A stretch of DNA of 22,545 nt, from assembly GCA_021160485.1 (NCBI GenBank), contig JAGHCL010000017.1, forward strand, positions 1 through 22,545, read 5' to 3'. This DNA comes from Candidatus Desulfofervidaceae bacterium. Its GTDB lineage: Bacteria > Desulfobacterota > Desulfofervidia > Desulfofervidales > Desulfofervidaceae. The first letter of the stretch is position 1, and every line of letters begins with the position of its first letter. Shown piece after piece: positions 22,506 through 22,545 of this stretch. The notes beneath the pieces were generated by a model. That model was not told where the DNA came from. It saw only the letters and a list, made by a program, of their open reading frames with translations, and searched no databases. The position numbers and the translations under genes are program-made.

Positions 22506-22545
22506 TTTCATTTTTATAAAAAAACGCAATCAAACTGATATATAT
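22506..22545 (-). other. Window edge upstream of the hydrogenase large subunit
   Basis: Forty AT-rich bases with no recognisable coding. On the minus strand it would be either the gap after a small-subunit gene or a promoter region; too short to decide. Confidence 0.3.

Noticed and set aside
22494-22529. ATG at 22529 (minus) as start of the hydrogenase large subunit
   Set aside because: The GAGGAGG ribosome site lies inside the extension and serves the ATG at 22493; group 1 large subunits need no extra N-terminal segment.
1-22545. tRNA, rRNA, CRISPR arrays, insertion sequences, attachment sites
   Set aside because: Read for clover-leaf patterns, regularly spaced repeats, transposase motifs and terminal inverted repeats; none was convincing.

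Overview
The window looks like chromosome from an AT-rich, Gram-negative, anaerobic bacterium. The Gram-negative call rests on a complete Tol-Pal envelope operon. The anaerobic call rests on a [NiFe]-hydrogenase large subunit and a tungsten-type aldehyde:ferredoxin oxidoreductase with a 16-cysteine ferredoxin. Together with queH and glnD this fits a sulfate- or sulfur-metabolising Desulfobacterota-like lineage; the species cannot be named from sequence alone. No mobile elements, CRISPR arrays, rRNA or tRNA genes were seen.

Layout. (1) 197-3502 (+): a tight three-gene operon of an extended SDR, a serine-palmitoyltransferase-like alpha-oxoamine synthase and a large GNAT-like acyltransferase. 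This gene set matches the bacterial ceramide pathway (CerR, Spt, bCerS) and is the most interesting content here. (2) 3738-6386 (+): a Cys-rich metal-binding protein that looks frameshifted, then a polyferredoxin and an AOR-family oxidoreductase. (3) 6414-9026 (-): glnD, the PII uridylyltransferase. (4) 9027-9431: a 405-bp divergent intergenic region with an extended -10 promoter, inverted repeats and a possible 20-codon leader ORF. (5) 9432-11056 (+): prmA-rsmE, overlapping. (6) 10995-15743 (-): a seven-gene head-to-tail operon of a HAD phosphatase, queH, a DUF2905 membrane protein, an M24 Xaa-Pro peptidase, an NDUFA9-like SDR, purC and a TIGR00725/LOG-like protein; its last gene overlaps the end of rsmE tail to tail. 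(7) 15859-20852 (+): tolQ-tolR-tolA-tolB-pal-cpoB behind a good sigma70-type promoter. (8) 20853-20990: terminators serving both converging operons. (9) 20991-22493 (-): the hydrogenase large subunit, whose expected small-subunit partner would lie beyond the right edge.

How the genes work together. The sphingolipid-type operon and Tol-Pal both concern the outer envelope. The AOR/ferredoxin pair and the hydrogenase are electron-transfer enzymes. GlnD senses nitrogen status, and PrmA, RsmE and QueH modify ribosomal protein, rRNA and tRNA. Several promoters place a near-consensus -10 box only 5-6 nt before an ATG with no Shine-Dalgarno, which suggests some leaderless mRNAs. Family calls were made by reading translated proteins and motifs; no database search was run.
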